Shown: positions 25,743-34,331 of the stretch, one piece after another
Layout: each line of letters begins with the position of its first letter
Numbering within the stretch: position 1 is the stretch's first letter
Assembly (NCBI GenBank): GCA_942493365.1
Contig: OW818697.1
Coordinates: 186,001 to 250,000, forward strand
Reading direction: 5' to 3'
DNA length: 64,000 bases
DNA from: UBA8949 sp942493365
Lineage (GTDB): Bacteria > Bacillota > Clostridia > Saccharofermentanales > UBA5734
The notes under the pieces: model-generated
What the model was told of the DNA's origin: nothing
Databases searched by the model: none
What the model saw: the letters and a program-made list of their open reading frames with translations, nothing else
Program-made: the position numbers and the translations under genes

Positions 25743-27892
25743 CGCCGCCCCTCGTTGGCTGGCTGGTCCAAACCTTTCATGGATAGCGAGATGCGTTTGC
25801 GCACCGGATCAACCTGCAGCACGCGAACGTTGACTGCCTGTCCGGCACTGACCAGGGACATGGGATTTTTGATAAAGCGATCGGCCATTTCCGAAACATG
25901 GACCAGGCCGTCCTGATGGACGCCGATATCGACAAAGGCGCCAAAGTCAGCGACATTGCGCACGACGCCGCCCAGGACCATGTCGGGCCTGAGGTCCTTG
26001 AGGTCCAGCACATCGCTGCGCAACGTCGGCTGCGGCAGGTCGTCGCGCGGGTCGCGGCCGGGACGCGCCAGGGCGTCGAGGATGTCCTGAAAGGTCATCT
26101 CGCCGAGACCCAGACGGGCAGCCAGTTCTTGAACCGATTTTTGCCGGGCACGCGCCGCCAGTTCGGGCGAGGCGGGCACCTCGAGCAACTGGCTGAGCGT
26201 CTCGACCTGTTTGTAGGCTTCGGGGTGAACGGCTGTATTGTCGAGCGGATTCTTGGCCCCCGGGATGCGCAGAAAACCGGCGCACTGCTCAAATGCGCGC
26301 GGACCCAGTTTGGGCACCTCCATCAGGGCTTGCCGCGACGGGAACGGCCCGTGCTTTTCGCGCCAGTTGACGATGTTGCCAGCAACGACGGTGCTGAGAC
26401 CGGCAACGTAGGACAGGAGTGATGGCGAGGCCGTGTTCAGATCGACGCCAACTTGATTGACGCAGGATTCAACGACACCGCGCAGTGAATCGTCAAGATG
26501 TTTGCTGTTGAGATCGTGCTGATATTGGCCGACGCCAATTGAACGCGGGTCGATCTTGACCAGCTCGGCCAGCGGATCTTGCAGGCGGCGGGCAATTGAA
26601 ACCGCGCTGCGCAGCGAGACGTCAAAGTCCGGAAACTCTGCGGCCGCGAGTCGGGACGCCGAGTAGACGCTGGCACCAGATTCGCTGACCATCAGGTACT
26701 GCAGTTTCAGCCCTTCGTCCTTGATCAGGCTGGCGATGAAAATTTCGGATTCGCGCGATGCGGTGCCGTTGCCGATGGCGATCAGATCGATCTGATGCTT
26801 TTTGATCAGGCGATTGACTGCCTCTGCGGCTTCCTTGGTTTTGCTGTGCGGCGGTGTCGGATAGATGACCCCAGTGTCGAGCACACGTCCGGTTTGATCG
26901 ACAACGGCCAGCTTGCAGCCGGTTCGAAAGCCGGGATCCAGTCCCAGCACCCGGCGGCCGCGAATGGGCGGCTGTAAAAGCAAACTTCGAAGATTGGCCG
27001 CAAAGACCTTGACCGCTTGAATTTCGGCTTGCTCGGTCAGCTCGTTGCGAACTTCGGTTTCCAGCGAGGGGGCGAGCAGCCGTTTCCAGGCATCTTCCGT
27101 CACCTTCTCCAGATAGGGCACAGCGGCAGAGTCTTTGCGGATCAGCCAACTGCGAATGATGGCCAATGGCTGCTCAGACGCGATCGCCACTTTAACCATC
27201 AGAATTTTTTCGCGCTCACCCCGGTTAATGGCTAAAATGCGATGTCCCGCGATGCGCGGCACCGCCTCATGAAAATCATAGTAGGGGTCGAAAACCGTCG
27301 ATTCTTCAGACTTGCCTTTGCTTTCGATCACCGCGTCCTGCATCATCAGCTGACGCAGACGACGGCGAATCCAGACCTCGTCGGCTGTCTGCTCAGCCAA
27401 GATATCCATGGCGCCGGCCAACGCCGACTCGCGGTCGGCTACATCCTTATCAGAATTAATCAGGCTATCGGCCAAGTGCTGGATCGCCTGGCTGTCGGCG
27501 GTCTGCTGCAGCAGCAGGTCGGCCAGCGGCTGCAGACCGCGCTCACGCGCAATCGAGGCTCTGGTGCGACGTTTGGGCCGGAAGGGCCGATAAATATCTT
27601 CGATCTCGGTCATGGTGACGGCTAGTAAAATCTGGCGATCCAATTCGGGCGTCAACAAGCCCTGCCCCTCAATCAGTCGTCGCACGTCAGCCTTGCGCTC
27701 CTCCAGCGCTCGCAGCGCGGTCAGCCGCTCGTCCAAATCGCGCAGAATCTGGTCGTCGAGATTGCCGGTTGCCTCCTTGCGGTAGCGGGCAATAAAGGGG
27801 ATGGTGTTGCCGGCATCGATCAGTTGCAAAATATTGTCAACCTGCCAGATTTGCAGCTTGAATTCTTTTTCCAGTTGTGTTGAAATTGACAT
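25739..27892 (-). CDS. tex: Tex, S1-domain RNA-binding transcription accessory protein
   Basis: Tex (717 residues) is a conserved nucleic-acid-binding protein linked to transcription and RNA turnover; its precise job is still debated. It has the helical Tex N-domain (IPFIARYRKEATGNLDDQ near residue 30), a YqgF/RuvX-like RNase H fold (GRRVLGLDPGFRTGCKLAVVD, near 310-330), helix-hairpin-helix elements (KLGPRAFEQCAGFLRIP) and a C-terminal S1 domain (LGGVVRNVADFGAFVDIGV to VRKRISLSMKGL, about 635-705). The ATG at 27892 with GAGGAG about ten bases before it gives the usual start MSISTQLEKEF; the frame extends 17 codons further but without family similarity. It overlaps plsC by 4 bp. Confidence 0.95.
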   Translation of the reverse strand: MSISTQLEKEFKLQIWQVDNILQLIDAGNTIPFIARYRKEATGNLDDQILRDLDERLTALRALEERKADVRRLIEGQGLLTPELDRQILLAVTMTEIEDIYRPFRPKRRTRASIARERGLQPLADLLLQQTADSQAIQHLADSLINSDKDVADRESALAGAMDILAEQTADEVWIRRRLRQLMMQDAVIESKGKSEESTVFDPYYDFHEAVPRIAGHRILAINRGEREKILMVKVAIASEQPLAIIRSWLIRKDSAAVPYLEKVTEDAWKRLLAPSLETEVRNELTEQAEIQAVKVFAANLRSLLLQPPIRGRRVLGLDPGFRTGCKLAVVDQTGRVLDTGVIYPTPPHSKTKEAAEAVNRLIKKHQIDLIAIGNGTASRESEIFIASLIKDEGLKLQYLMVSESGASVYSASRLAAAEFPDFDVSLRSAVSIARRLQDPLAELVKIDPRSIGVGQYQHDLNSKHLDDSLRGVVESCVNQVGVDLNTASPSLLSYVAGLSTVVAGNIVNWREKHGPFPSRQALMEVPKLGPRAFEQCAGFLRIPGAKNPLDNTAVHPEAYKQVETLSQLLEVPASPELAARARQKSVQELAARLGLGEMTFQDILDALARPGRDPRDDLPQPTLRSDVLDLKDLRPDMVLGGVVRNVADFGAFVDIGVHQDGLVHVSEMADRFIKNPMSLVSAGQAVNVRVLQVDPVRKRISLSMKGLDQPANEGRR

Positions 27893-27991
27893 CAAATGGT
27901 TACTCCTCAAAAACATTTTGCTTTGGTCACATAATGATAACATATCTGGTATATCCTGTAATAGAAACTGCCATCGGAGGTAAGGGAAAAA

Positions 27992-28798
27992 ATGGCTCGA
28001 TTTTGTTTCTATTGCGGCCGCGAATTGTCAAACGGTGAAAAGTGCGGCTGCCGTTCGACCGATAAACCCAATGCGGCCAAAGAATCCGCGGCGCCGAAAA
28101 AGCCAGCTGGGCAGCCGCCGCCCAAGGCCAAACCTTACAAACCCCAGCGGCCCGTCACGCGTGACAATCTGCTCAATTTTTTTCGCCAGTTAAAAGCCTA
28201 TCTGACATTACCAGCTGACACCATCCGCGCGGTAGCCCGACAGGTCAATCGACAGGCGATTCTGATGATTATGCTTTTTTCTGGCCTTTGTGGCGGACTT
28301 TTTCTGTTGGTGGCCGTTCAGCAGCCTTTGCTGACGTCTTTGCTCTCGTTAAGTGCGGCTACCTCAACAGGCTCGCCCAGCGGTGCCAACGGCGTATTTA
28401 TTTTTGTTCAAGGTCTGGGGATTTCCATTGTTTCCAGTCTGCTGCTGGTTCTGCTGTATTATCTGGCACTGCGCTTCATCTATCGTCACCAAGTTGCCTT
28501 TCTTGATTTGCTCAGCGCCCTGAGTCCTTCCTTCCTTTACCTTTCCCTGTTTGTCCTGTTGGGCACGATCGGTCTGTCGACTTCATTTCTCAGTTCACTG
28601 CTGATGCTGGCGATTGGGTTTGCCATTGCCATCGTCGCCCAATACCTCGCCGTATGCGAGCTGTCAGGATTTGACGACAATCGAGGTCTGATGCTGGTCG
28701 TGTTTGTCTTGTTGATCTACGCATCAGTCTTGTCGTTGGTGCTGAGTTTATCTTTGCCCATTTTGAAAGCCTTTGTCGAGCAGTCGGTTACGTTATAA
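27992..28798 (+). CDS. Yip1-like membrane protein with N-terminal zinc ribbon
   Basis: I do not recognise a specific function. The 268-residue protein starts with a small zinc ribbon (MARFCFYCGRELSNGEKCGC) and a Lys- and Pro-rich linker to about residue 62. It then has a soluble segment (LLNFFRQLKAYLTLPADTIRAV) and five or so hydrophobic helices from residue 90 on. This layout matches the bacterial Yip1-related zinc-ribbon membrane proteins seen in Firmicutes. A GGAGGTAAGG site precedes the ATG. It meets the CpXC-like gene tail to tail with a 6-bp overlap. Confidence 0.65.
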   Translation: MARFCFYCGRELSNGEKCGCRSTDKPNAAKESAAPKKPAGQPPPKAKPYKPQRPVTRDNLLNFFRQLKAYLTLPADTIRAVARQVNRQAILMIMLFSGLCGGLFLLVAVQQPLLTSLLSLSAATSTGSPSGANGVFIFVQGLGISIVSSLLLVLLYYLALRFIYRHQVAFLDLLSALSPSFLYLSLFVLLGTIGLSTSFLSSLLMLAIGFAIAIVAQYLAVCELSGFDDNRGLMLVVFVLLIYASVLSLVLSLSLPILKAFVEQSVTL

Positions 28799-29434
28799 AC
28801 CAGCAATTTTAGCCAGGAGTTCGGCGGCATAAGTCTCGTCAATTTGTTGCCATTGGCCCGTCTCATCCTGCAGATGTCCTTCTGTCAGCGACTCGGCATT
28901 GAGATAGATCTGGCTTTCGAGATCCAGGCTGAACCAGGCTCCGTCGTGGCCAGCGACCATGAAGCGGAAGGTTTTATCGTCGGCAGTCAAAAATAAAATC
29001 TCGTCGATCGTCCCGCCATCAGCCAGCCCTTGGCGCTTGATCGCCAGTTTGACAAATTCCACCAGTCGGTCATCGCAGTGATGGTCGGCGATGTGTATTT
29101 TTTCGATCAATTGATTGTAATCGGCAACCAGCCGCAACTGCCAGCCGGGAAGCTGGGACAGCATTGCCGTGGCCGCCCGCGCCTGCGTTTCGCTCTGGCC
29201 GGCATGGCAGTAGATGAGCTGGCGGCGGTTCTCGTCGCGATAAAGCAGCGGCAGCGCCGGAATCCAGGTGTTGCTGCAGTTGGCGCAATGCTGGGTCATT
29301 AAGGTTTTGCGCAGAAGCCTGTCTTTAAGATCAGGATCGGCAACCGCGTCCAGGACGCTCCAGATGGTTTGCTCCTCCTCGTTCAGACACACCGGGCATT
29401 CGAGCAATGCTTTGGTAAATACGCTTTCGTCCAT
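28793..29434 (-). CDS. CpXC-like zinc protein, last gene of the ctsR operon
   Basis: This 213-residue protein begins with two likely zinc pairs, Cys13 and Cys16 in LLECPVCLNEEE and Cys50 and Cys53 in TQHCANCSNTW, resembling CpXC-domain proteins of unknown function. The rest is a soluble alpha-beta domain without known motifs. An earlier GTG at 29452 exists, but the ATG at 29434 has GGAG nine bases upstream and is preferred. It follows clpC closely and is probably under CtsR control, which hints at a role in protein quality control. I cannot assign a reaction. Confidence 0.6.
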   Translation of the reverse strand: MDESVFTKALLECPVCLNEEEQTIWSVLDAVADPDLKDRLLRKTLMTQHCANCSNTWIPALPLLYRDENRRQLIYCHAGQSETQARAATAMLSQLPGWQLRLVADYNQLIEKIHIADHHCDDRLVEFVKLAIKRQGLADGGTIDEILFLTADDKTFRFMVAGHDGAWFSLDLESQIYLNAESLTEGHLQDETGQWQQIDETYAAELLAKIAGL

Positions 29435-29452
29435 GTTGCTATTCTCCAGCAC

Positions 29453-32065
29453 CTATTTTGTTTCGCTCAGCGGTCCGCTGCGGGCGCAGACTTTAATCTC
29501 GCTGTCCAGAACATCGACAAGGGCAATATCGCCAGCCTGAACAACGCCGTCGAGCAGGGCTTCGGAAAAACGATCTTCAACCATCGACTGAATGGCCCGC
29601 CGCAGCGGCCGGGCGCCGTACATGGGATCAAAGCCTTTTTCGGCCAGAAATTCCTTGGCTTGCTGCGTCACCTCCAGGGTCAACCCGAGGTCGGCCACGC
29701 GTTTGCGCAGCGATCCCAGCATGATGTCGACAATGCTCAGCACGGCTGCGCGGTTGAGCATATGGAAGAAGATAATCTCGTCAACACGATTGACAAACTC
29801 AGGGTTGAAGGTCTTTTTCAGCTCTTCCATCACCAATTGTTTCGCTTCGTCGTATGTTTTGCCGCCATACAAAAGCTCAGTCTCGCCGCCTTCAGTCGCT
29901 GGCTTGGCTACATCAAAGCCGATCCGGCGGCCAGCCGAGCTGGTCAGCAGGCGAGCGCCAATATTGGAGGTCATGATCAGAATGGTGTTGCGGAAGTTTA
30001 TCGTCCGGCCCTGCCCGTCCGTCAGGCGGCCGTCTTCCAGGATCTGGAGCAGCGCGTTGAACACATCGGGGTGGGCCTTTTCGATTTCATCAAACAGCAC
30101 GACCGAATAGGGCTTGCGTTTGACCTTTTCGGTCAGATGCCCGCCTTCTTCATAACCGACATAACCTGGCGGCGAGCCGATCAGTTTTGAGACATCGAAC
30201 TTTTCCATGTATTCCGACATATCGATGCGAATCATGGCATTTTCGTCGCCAAACATGACTTCCGCCAGCGCGCGCGCCAGTTCGGTTTTGCCGACGCCGG
30301 TGGTGCCCAAAAAGATGAATGAACCCGTCGGGCGCTTGGGATCCTTGAGCCCCAGCCGTCCGCGGCGAATGGCTTTGGCAACCGCCGTCACTGCCTCGTC
30401 TTGGCCAATGACCCGTTTTTTCATTTCCTGCTCGAGGTGCTTCAAGCGCTCATTGTCGCTCTCGGTCAGTTTGCGAACCGGGATGCCGGTCCAGCTGGCA
30501 ACGATTTCGGCAATGGTGTCAGTCGTCAAAACCTGATGTTCATTGCTCAGCTGCTGCTGCCACTCGCTTCGACTGGCAGCTAATTTTCCGTTCAGTTCCT
30601 GTTCTTCTTTGCGGAGTTCAGCCGCCTTTTCAAACTCCTCACGATCGGCGGCATCCTTCTTTTGATTGCCCAAATCCTTGAGCTGAAGTTGCATCGCCTG
30701 AATTTCCGCTGGTTCGTCAATTTTTCGCATGCGAATACGGGAAGCCGCTTCGTCGATAAGATCAATCGCCTTGTCCGGCAAAAACCGATCGGGAATATAG
30801 CGAACGGACAAGGTTACCGCCGCCTCGACAGCTTCATCGGTAATCCGCACCTGATGGTGTGCCTCATACTTTTCCCGCAGCCCTTTGAGGATCAGGACAG
30901 CCTCCTCCGGACTGGGTTCGCCGATGGTCACCGGCTGAAAACGACGTTCCAGCGCGGCATCTTTCTCGATATGCTTGCGATACTCATCAATGGTGGTCGC
31001 ACCGATAATTTGCAGTTCACCGCGCGTCATCAGCGGCTTGATGATATTCGCCGCGTCCATGGCCCCCTCGGCTGCGCCGGCGCCGATGATCGTATGCAGT
31101 TCATCGAGGAACAGCAGAACATTGCCCGCATTGATGGCTTCGTCGAGGCCCTTCTTCAGGCGGTCTTCAAACTCGCCGCGATATTTGGATCCGGCCACCA
31201 TGCTGGCTAAATCCAAAGCGATGATACGCTTGTTTTTCAAAAGCTCAGGCATATCGCCGTTGGCGATTTTGATCGCCAGCCCTTCGGCGATGGCCGTTTT
31301 GCCAACCCCCGGTTCGCCGATCAGACAGGGGTTGTTTTTGGTCCGGCGGCAGAGAATCTGCATCACGCGAATGATTTCTTCTTCACGACCAATGATCGGG
31401 TCAAACCGATTTTCGCGAGCCAGCTGGGTCAAGTCGCGGCCGAATTTATCGAGGGTTGGCGTTTTGGACTTGCCTGCCTTGGCAGGCTTGCCGTCTTCGG
31501 ACTTTTCGGCGCGCTGCTGCAAGGTGCGATTGATGTCCTCAAAGTTTTCAGGCTGGTTCGCCTCGTCCGCATCCTCGTCCGCTGCCATCGGGCTGTCATT
31601 GGACGAACTTTGCATGGCCTGAACCAACTGGTTGTACAGGGGCCGCGGCTCCAGTCCGTTGGCGCGCAAGATGCGCATGGCCACGCTTTCCCCTTCGCGG
31701 ATGATGCCCAGTAGCAAGTGTTCTGGCTCAATGACATCGAGCTGACGCATGCGTGCTTCATAGGCGCCTAATTCCACGACACGCTTGGTCCGTGGTGTAA
31801 ACATGCTGACGATCTTTTCGGCATCAATGTTCTCTTCGACTGGTGTGTCCAGGGGTTCCTGGGTATTCATCTGGCTCATCGCTTCCTGAATTTTCTCCAG
31901 CGTGACCTCGGCGGCAGCCAGCAGCTCGAACGCCACGCCCTGCTGTTCAGACAGGATGCCCGCCAGCAAATGCTCTGTGCCAATATAGTTCAGCTTGTAT
32001 GAATGGGCAAGCTGATAGGCAACCCCCAGTACACCGCCGCTGCGATCAGAAAATCTCATCATCAT
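29453..32065 (-). CDS. clpC: ClpC, AAA+ unfoldase of the Clp protease
   Basis: ClpC (870 residues) unfolds damaged proteins, including those marked with phosphoarginine by McsB, and feeds them to ClpP. In order it has an N-domain of two repeats (IGTEHLLAGIL, PEHLLLGIIREGE), an acidic linker at about 155-200, the first AAA+ module (Walker A GEPGVGKTAI at 250-259), the middle domain with a UVR segment (DREEFEKAAELRKEEQEL) and the second module (GTTGVGKTELARALAEV, MSEYMEK). The MMMRFSDR start at 32065, four bases past mcsB, has GGAGG eight bases upstream and mirrors other ClpC starts (MMFGRF); an earlier ATG at 32080 is possible. Confidence 0.96.
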   Translation of the reverse strand: MMMRFSDRSGGVLGVAYQLAHSYKLNYIGTEHLLAGILSEQQGVAFELLAAAEVTLEKIQEAMSQMNTQEPLDTPVEENIDAEKIVSMFTPRTKRVVELGAYEARMRQLDVIEPEHLLLGIIREGESVAMRILRANGLEPRPLYNQLVQAMQSSSNDSPMAADEDADEANQPENFEDINRTLQQRAEKSEDGKPAKAGKSKTPTLDKFGRDLTQLARENRFDPIIGREEEIIRVMQILCRRTKNNPCLIGEPGVGKTAIAEGLAIKIANGDMPELLKNKRIIALDLASMVAGSKYRGEFEDRLKKGLDEAINAGNVLLFLDELHTIIGAGAAEGAMDAANIIKPLMTRGELQIIGATTIDEYRKHIEKDAALERRFQPVTIGEPSPEEAVLILKGLREKYEAHHQVRITDEAVEAAVTLSVRYIPDRFLPDKAIDLIDEAASRIRMRKIDEPAEIQAMQLQLKDLGNQKKDAADREEFEKAAELRKEEQELNGKLAASRSEWQQQLSNEHQVLTTDTIAEIVASWTGIPVRKLTESDNERLKHLEQEMKKRVIGQDEAVTAVAKAIRRGRLGLKDPKRPTGSFIFLGTTGVGKTELARALAEVMFGDENAMIRIDMSEYMEKFDVSKLIGSPPGYVGYEEGGHLTEKVKRKPYSVVLFDEIEKAHPDVFNALLQILEDGRLTDGQGRTINFRNTILIMTSNIGARLLTSSAGRRIGFDVAKPATEGGETELLYGGKTYDEAKQLVMEELKKTFNPEFVNRVDEIIFFHMLNRAAVLSIVDIMLGSLRKRVADLGLTLEVTQQAKEFLAEKGFDPMYGARPLRRAIQSMVEDRFSEALLDGVVQAGDIALVDVLDSEIKVCARSGPLSETK

Positions 32066-32069
32066 GGTT

Positions 32070-33110
32070 TTATCCTCCATCTTTTCCTTTGTTAATAATG
32101 TCGTGTATTATTGTCGCCCGTGTACTGTCGCGTTCTTCTGGCAACATTGGGCGTCCTTTTCCTTTTTGAATGCTGGCCGGCCCAATCGAAGCCTGGATAC
32201 GGTTGATGTCCGCTTCGTTGATTTGCGGCAGCAGCCCGAGCGCTTGACCCAGTCGGACTTCGGACAGCAGGGTGACGGCCTCCTCGGTCGTCATCAGTCG
32301 GGCATAACTCAGGATGCCGAATGCTCGCATGATTCTATCGGTCAGAATGATCGGTTGTTCGCGATAGATTTCACTGCGGACATGGCGTTCTTGCTCGATC
32401 AGCTGCTGCAACATCCGTTTAAGGTCGTTGATCAGATCCTCTTCGGTGATGCCCAGCGACAGCTGGTTTGATATCTGAAACAGGCAGCCCTGCGCCTTGC
32501 TGTGTTCGCCGTAATTGCCGCGGACGGCAAAACCCATTTTATTCAAACCCTCAATCACGCTCTTGATGCGCCCGCTCATGACCAGACCAGGCAGATGTGT
32601 CATGACGGATGCGCGCATCCCGGTGCCGGTGTTGGTCGGGCAGGCTGTCAAAAAGCCATACTTTTCGCTATAGGCCAGCGAAAGCGATCCCTCCAGGATC
32701 AGCGCAGCTGATGCCGCCGCTTTGTAGGCCGCCTCCAGATTGAGTCCAGATTGCATCGACTGAATGCGTATGTGGTCCTCCTCGTTGATCATGATTGAGA
32801 CAGCCTCATCACGGCTGATGATCACCCGGCGGTTCTGGCCTTTGGCCGCGAGATCGGGGCTGATCAGCCGCTTTTCAGCCAAGGCCTGCTGGTCTTCTTC
32901 GCTGAGTGTGTCGAGCTCGAGCAGCAGAAAATCGTGCCGGCGCGCTAGATCGTCATTGTAGAAGGCCGCCGTAATTTCGTCAGCCGCGCGGCGTGCCTGC
33001 TGGCTGTCCATGCGGTGCGGAAAGGAGAAGTGATCGAGATTGCGCGCCAACCGGATGCGGCTGCTGATAATGACATCGCTTTCGGGTCCAGGATCAATGT
33101 ACCAGGTCAT
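32070..33110 (-). CDS. mcsB: McsB, protein-arginine kinase
   Basis: McsB (346 residues) phosphorylates arginines in CtsR and aggregated proteins, marking them for ClpCP. It belongs to the phosphagen kinase family. Landmarks are ISSRIRLARNL near residue 16, LITSDEAV-like RRVIISRDEAVSIMINEEDHIR (about 96-117), the cysteine and nucleotide region LTACPTNTGTGMRASVMTHLP (about 155-175), and RGNYGEHSKAQG. The ending ATIIHDIINKGKDGG is typical. Its start overlaps mcsA by 4 bp and its stop lies just before clpC. Confidence 0.96.
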   Translation of the reverse strand: MTWYIDPGPESDVIISSRIRLARNLDHFSFPHRMDSQQARRAADEITAAFYNDDLARRHDFLLLELDTLSEEDQQALAEKRLISPDLAAKGQNRRVIISRDEAVSIMINEEDHIRIQSMQSGLNLEAAYKAAASAALILEGSLSLAYSEKYGFLTACPTNTGTGMRASVMTHLPGLVMSGRIKSVIEGLNKMGFAVRGNYGEHSKAQGCLFQISNQLSLGITEEDLINDLKRMLQQLIEQERHVRSEIYREQPIILTDRIMRAFGILSYARLMTTEEAVTLLSEVRLGQALGLLPQINEADINRIQASIGPASIQKGKGRPMLPEERDSTRATIIHDIINKGKDGG

Positions 33111-33712
33111 GTGGCGGCGCCTCCTTTCGGGGGCCTCTTTTTTGAGGGCAATTTGCCACGGCCATCCACTCCATCCAGCTGGATGGTCATGGCGTGCAAT
33201 TCATCCCGCAGCAAGGCGGCCTTTTCGTAGTCTTCCTCGTCGATTGATCGTTGCAGTAACTTTTTGACATCAATCATTTTGTTTCGCAGCATGGACTGCT
33301 CCTGTTGATCGGCACTCTGGCAAACTTTACGACCGATGTGACGCGTACTGCCTTGCACGCGGCGCATCAACGGATCCAGTCGGTCGGCAAAGGCTTCATA
33401 GCAAAGGCTGCAGCCAAAGAGTCCCGAGCGGCGAAAATCATCGAAGGATTGACCGCAGTTGGCGCATGCTGTATTTTGCGGCGTCGCGCTTCCGAAGGCA
33501 GGAATGCCGCCGGTGGTGTCAAAAACGCTGCTGCTGTTCAGGGAATTGGTGCCGAACAGACTGCCGATGTTGCCGACATAGTCCTGCAGATTCATGCTGA
33601 TCCCGTACTCCTGCGCGCATGACTCGCAAAAATGATGTTCTGACGTCTTACCCTGGCGGGTTTGCGACAGATGGATGTTTGCTTCCCGTTGATCGCATTT
33701 TTCGCATTTCAT
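33107..33712 (-). CDS. mcsA: McsA, zinc-binding activator of McsB
   Basis: McsA (201 residues) binds and activates the McsB arginine kinase. It has two treble-clef-like zinc sites, Cys3, Cys6, Cys29 and Cys32 at the N-terminus and Cys83, Cys86, Cys101 and Cys104 in the middle, then a coiled UVR motif at the end (KLLQRSIDEEDYEKAALLRD, about 149-168). The ATG at 33712 with GGGAGG eight bases upstream is preferred to a TTG one codon earlier. It sits between ctsR (17 bp away) and mcsB (4-bp overlap). Confidence 0.95.
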   Translation of the reverse strand: MKCEKCDQREANIHLSQTRQGKTSEHHFCESCAQEYGISMNLQDYVGNIGSLFGTNSLNSSSVFDTTGGIPAFGSATPQNTACANCGQSFDDFRRSGLFGCSLCYEAFADRLDPLMRRVQGSTRHIGRKVCQSADQQEQSMLRNKMIDVKKLLQRSIDEEDYEKAALLRDELHAMTIQLDGVDGRGKLPSKKRPPKGGAAT

Positions 33713-33729
33713 CAAGGTGTCCTCCCGCT

Positions 33730-34191
33730 TCAGCGGACCATCAGGCTGGTCAGCATATTCTTAAAAATGACCATCCGTACCCGGTCTTTCAGTTCAACGC
33801 CGATATCGGTCAATGAACGGTCAGCCGTGGCCGACAACAGCAGCCTGGCTTCATTGGCGCCGATGATATTGTAGTCAATAAAGTTGCGGATCAGCACTTC
33901 TGCCTGATGCTGCGAAAGACTGTCGCCGATGGTGTTGAGCGCATGCATCAAATATTGGGATGGATTGGCCATTTCAACCCGGCGGATGCGAATCCATCCA
34001 CCACCGCCGCGTCGGCTCTCAACCATAAACCCCTGGTCGTTGGTAAAACGCGTGGACAACACATAGGTGATCTGCGACGGCACGCAGTTGACGCGGGACG
34101 CCAGCGAACTGCGGGAGATTTCAATTATGCCGTTATTCTGGTCCATCATCTGCTTGAGCAATGCTTCGATGTGATCACTGATCCGTGCCAT
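33730..34191 (-). CDS. ctsR: CtsR, repressor of class III stress genes
   Basis: CtsR (153 residues) is a dimeric winged-helix repressor that senses heat and blocks clp genes. It shows DHIEALLKQMM, the recognition region RVNCVPSQITYVLSTRFT (about 31-48) and the glycine-rich wing SRRGGGGWIRIRRVE (about 58-72), the part that contacts DNA and loses binding on heating. The rest is the C-terminal dimer and McsB-binding region. The operator just upstream of it indicates that CtsR controls its own operon, ctsR-mcsA-mcsB-clpC-CpXC. Confidence 0.96.
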   Translation of the reverse strand: MARISDHIEALLKQMMDQNNGIIEISRSSLASRVNCVPSQITYVLSTRFTNDQGFMVESRRGGGGWIRIRRVEMANPSQYLMHALNTIGDSLSQHQAEVLIRNFIDYNIIGANEARLLLSATADRSLTDIGVELKDRVRMVIFKNMLTSLMVR

Positions 34192-34220
34192 GCGCTCGCC
34201 TCCTCCTCGCCATTACTGAC

Positions 34221-34237
34221 TTTGACTATCTTTGACC
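34221..34237 (-). promoter_or_regulatory. CtsR operator
   Basis: The minus strand reads GGTCAAAGATAGTCAAA, an exact heptad direct repeat of the CtsR box form GGTCAAAnAnAGTCAAA. It lies directly after the promoter and should block transcription of the ctsR operon when bound. Confidence 0.93.
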
Positions 34238-34245
34238 TATACTCT

Positions 34246-34273
34246 ATTATAGATTGCTTTTTTGATCTGTCAA
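34246..34273 (-). promoter_or_regulatory. Promoter of the ctsR operon
   Basis: TTGACA (34268-34273) and TATAAT (34246-34251) on the minus strand are 16 bases apart. The expected start near 34239 places the CtsR operator at about +2 to +18. Confidence 0.8.
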
Positions 34274-34298
34274 TAGGTTAAATAATTCGGTTTACCTA

Positions 34299-34307
34299 TG
34301 TTATAAT
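34299..34307 (+). promoter_or_regulatory. Extended -10 promoter for the 34332 gene
   Basis: TGTTATAAT, an extended -10 element, lies 24 bases before the start codon on the plus strand. A -35 is weak (TTAAAT-like at 34278-34283). It is back to back with the ctsR promoter region. Confidence 0.5.
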
Positions 34308-34331
34308 GAGTCACTGAACTTGGGAGGATTA

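Noticed and set aside
34320..34331. TTG start for the hendecad-repeat protein
   Set aside because: The TTG overlaps the GGGAGG ribosome site that serves the ATG at 34332.
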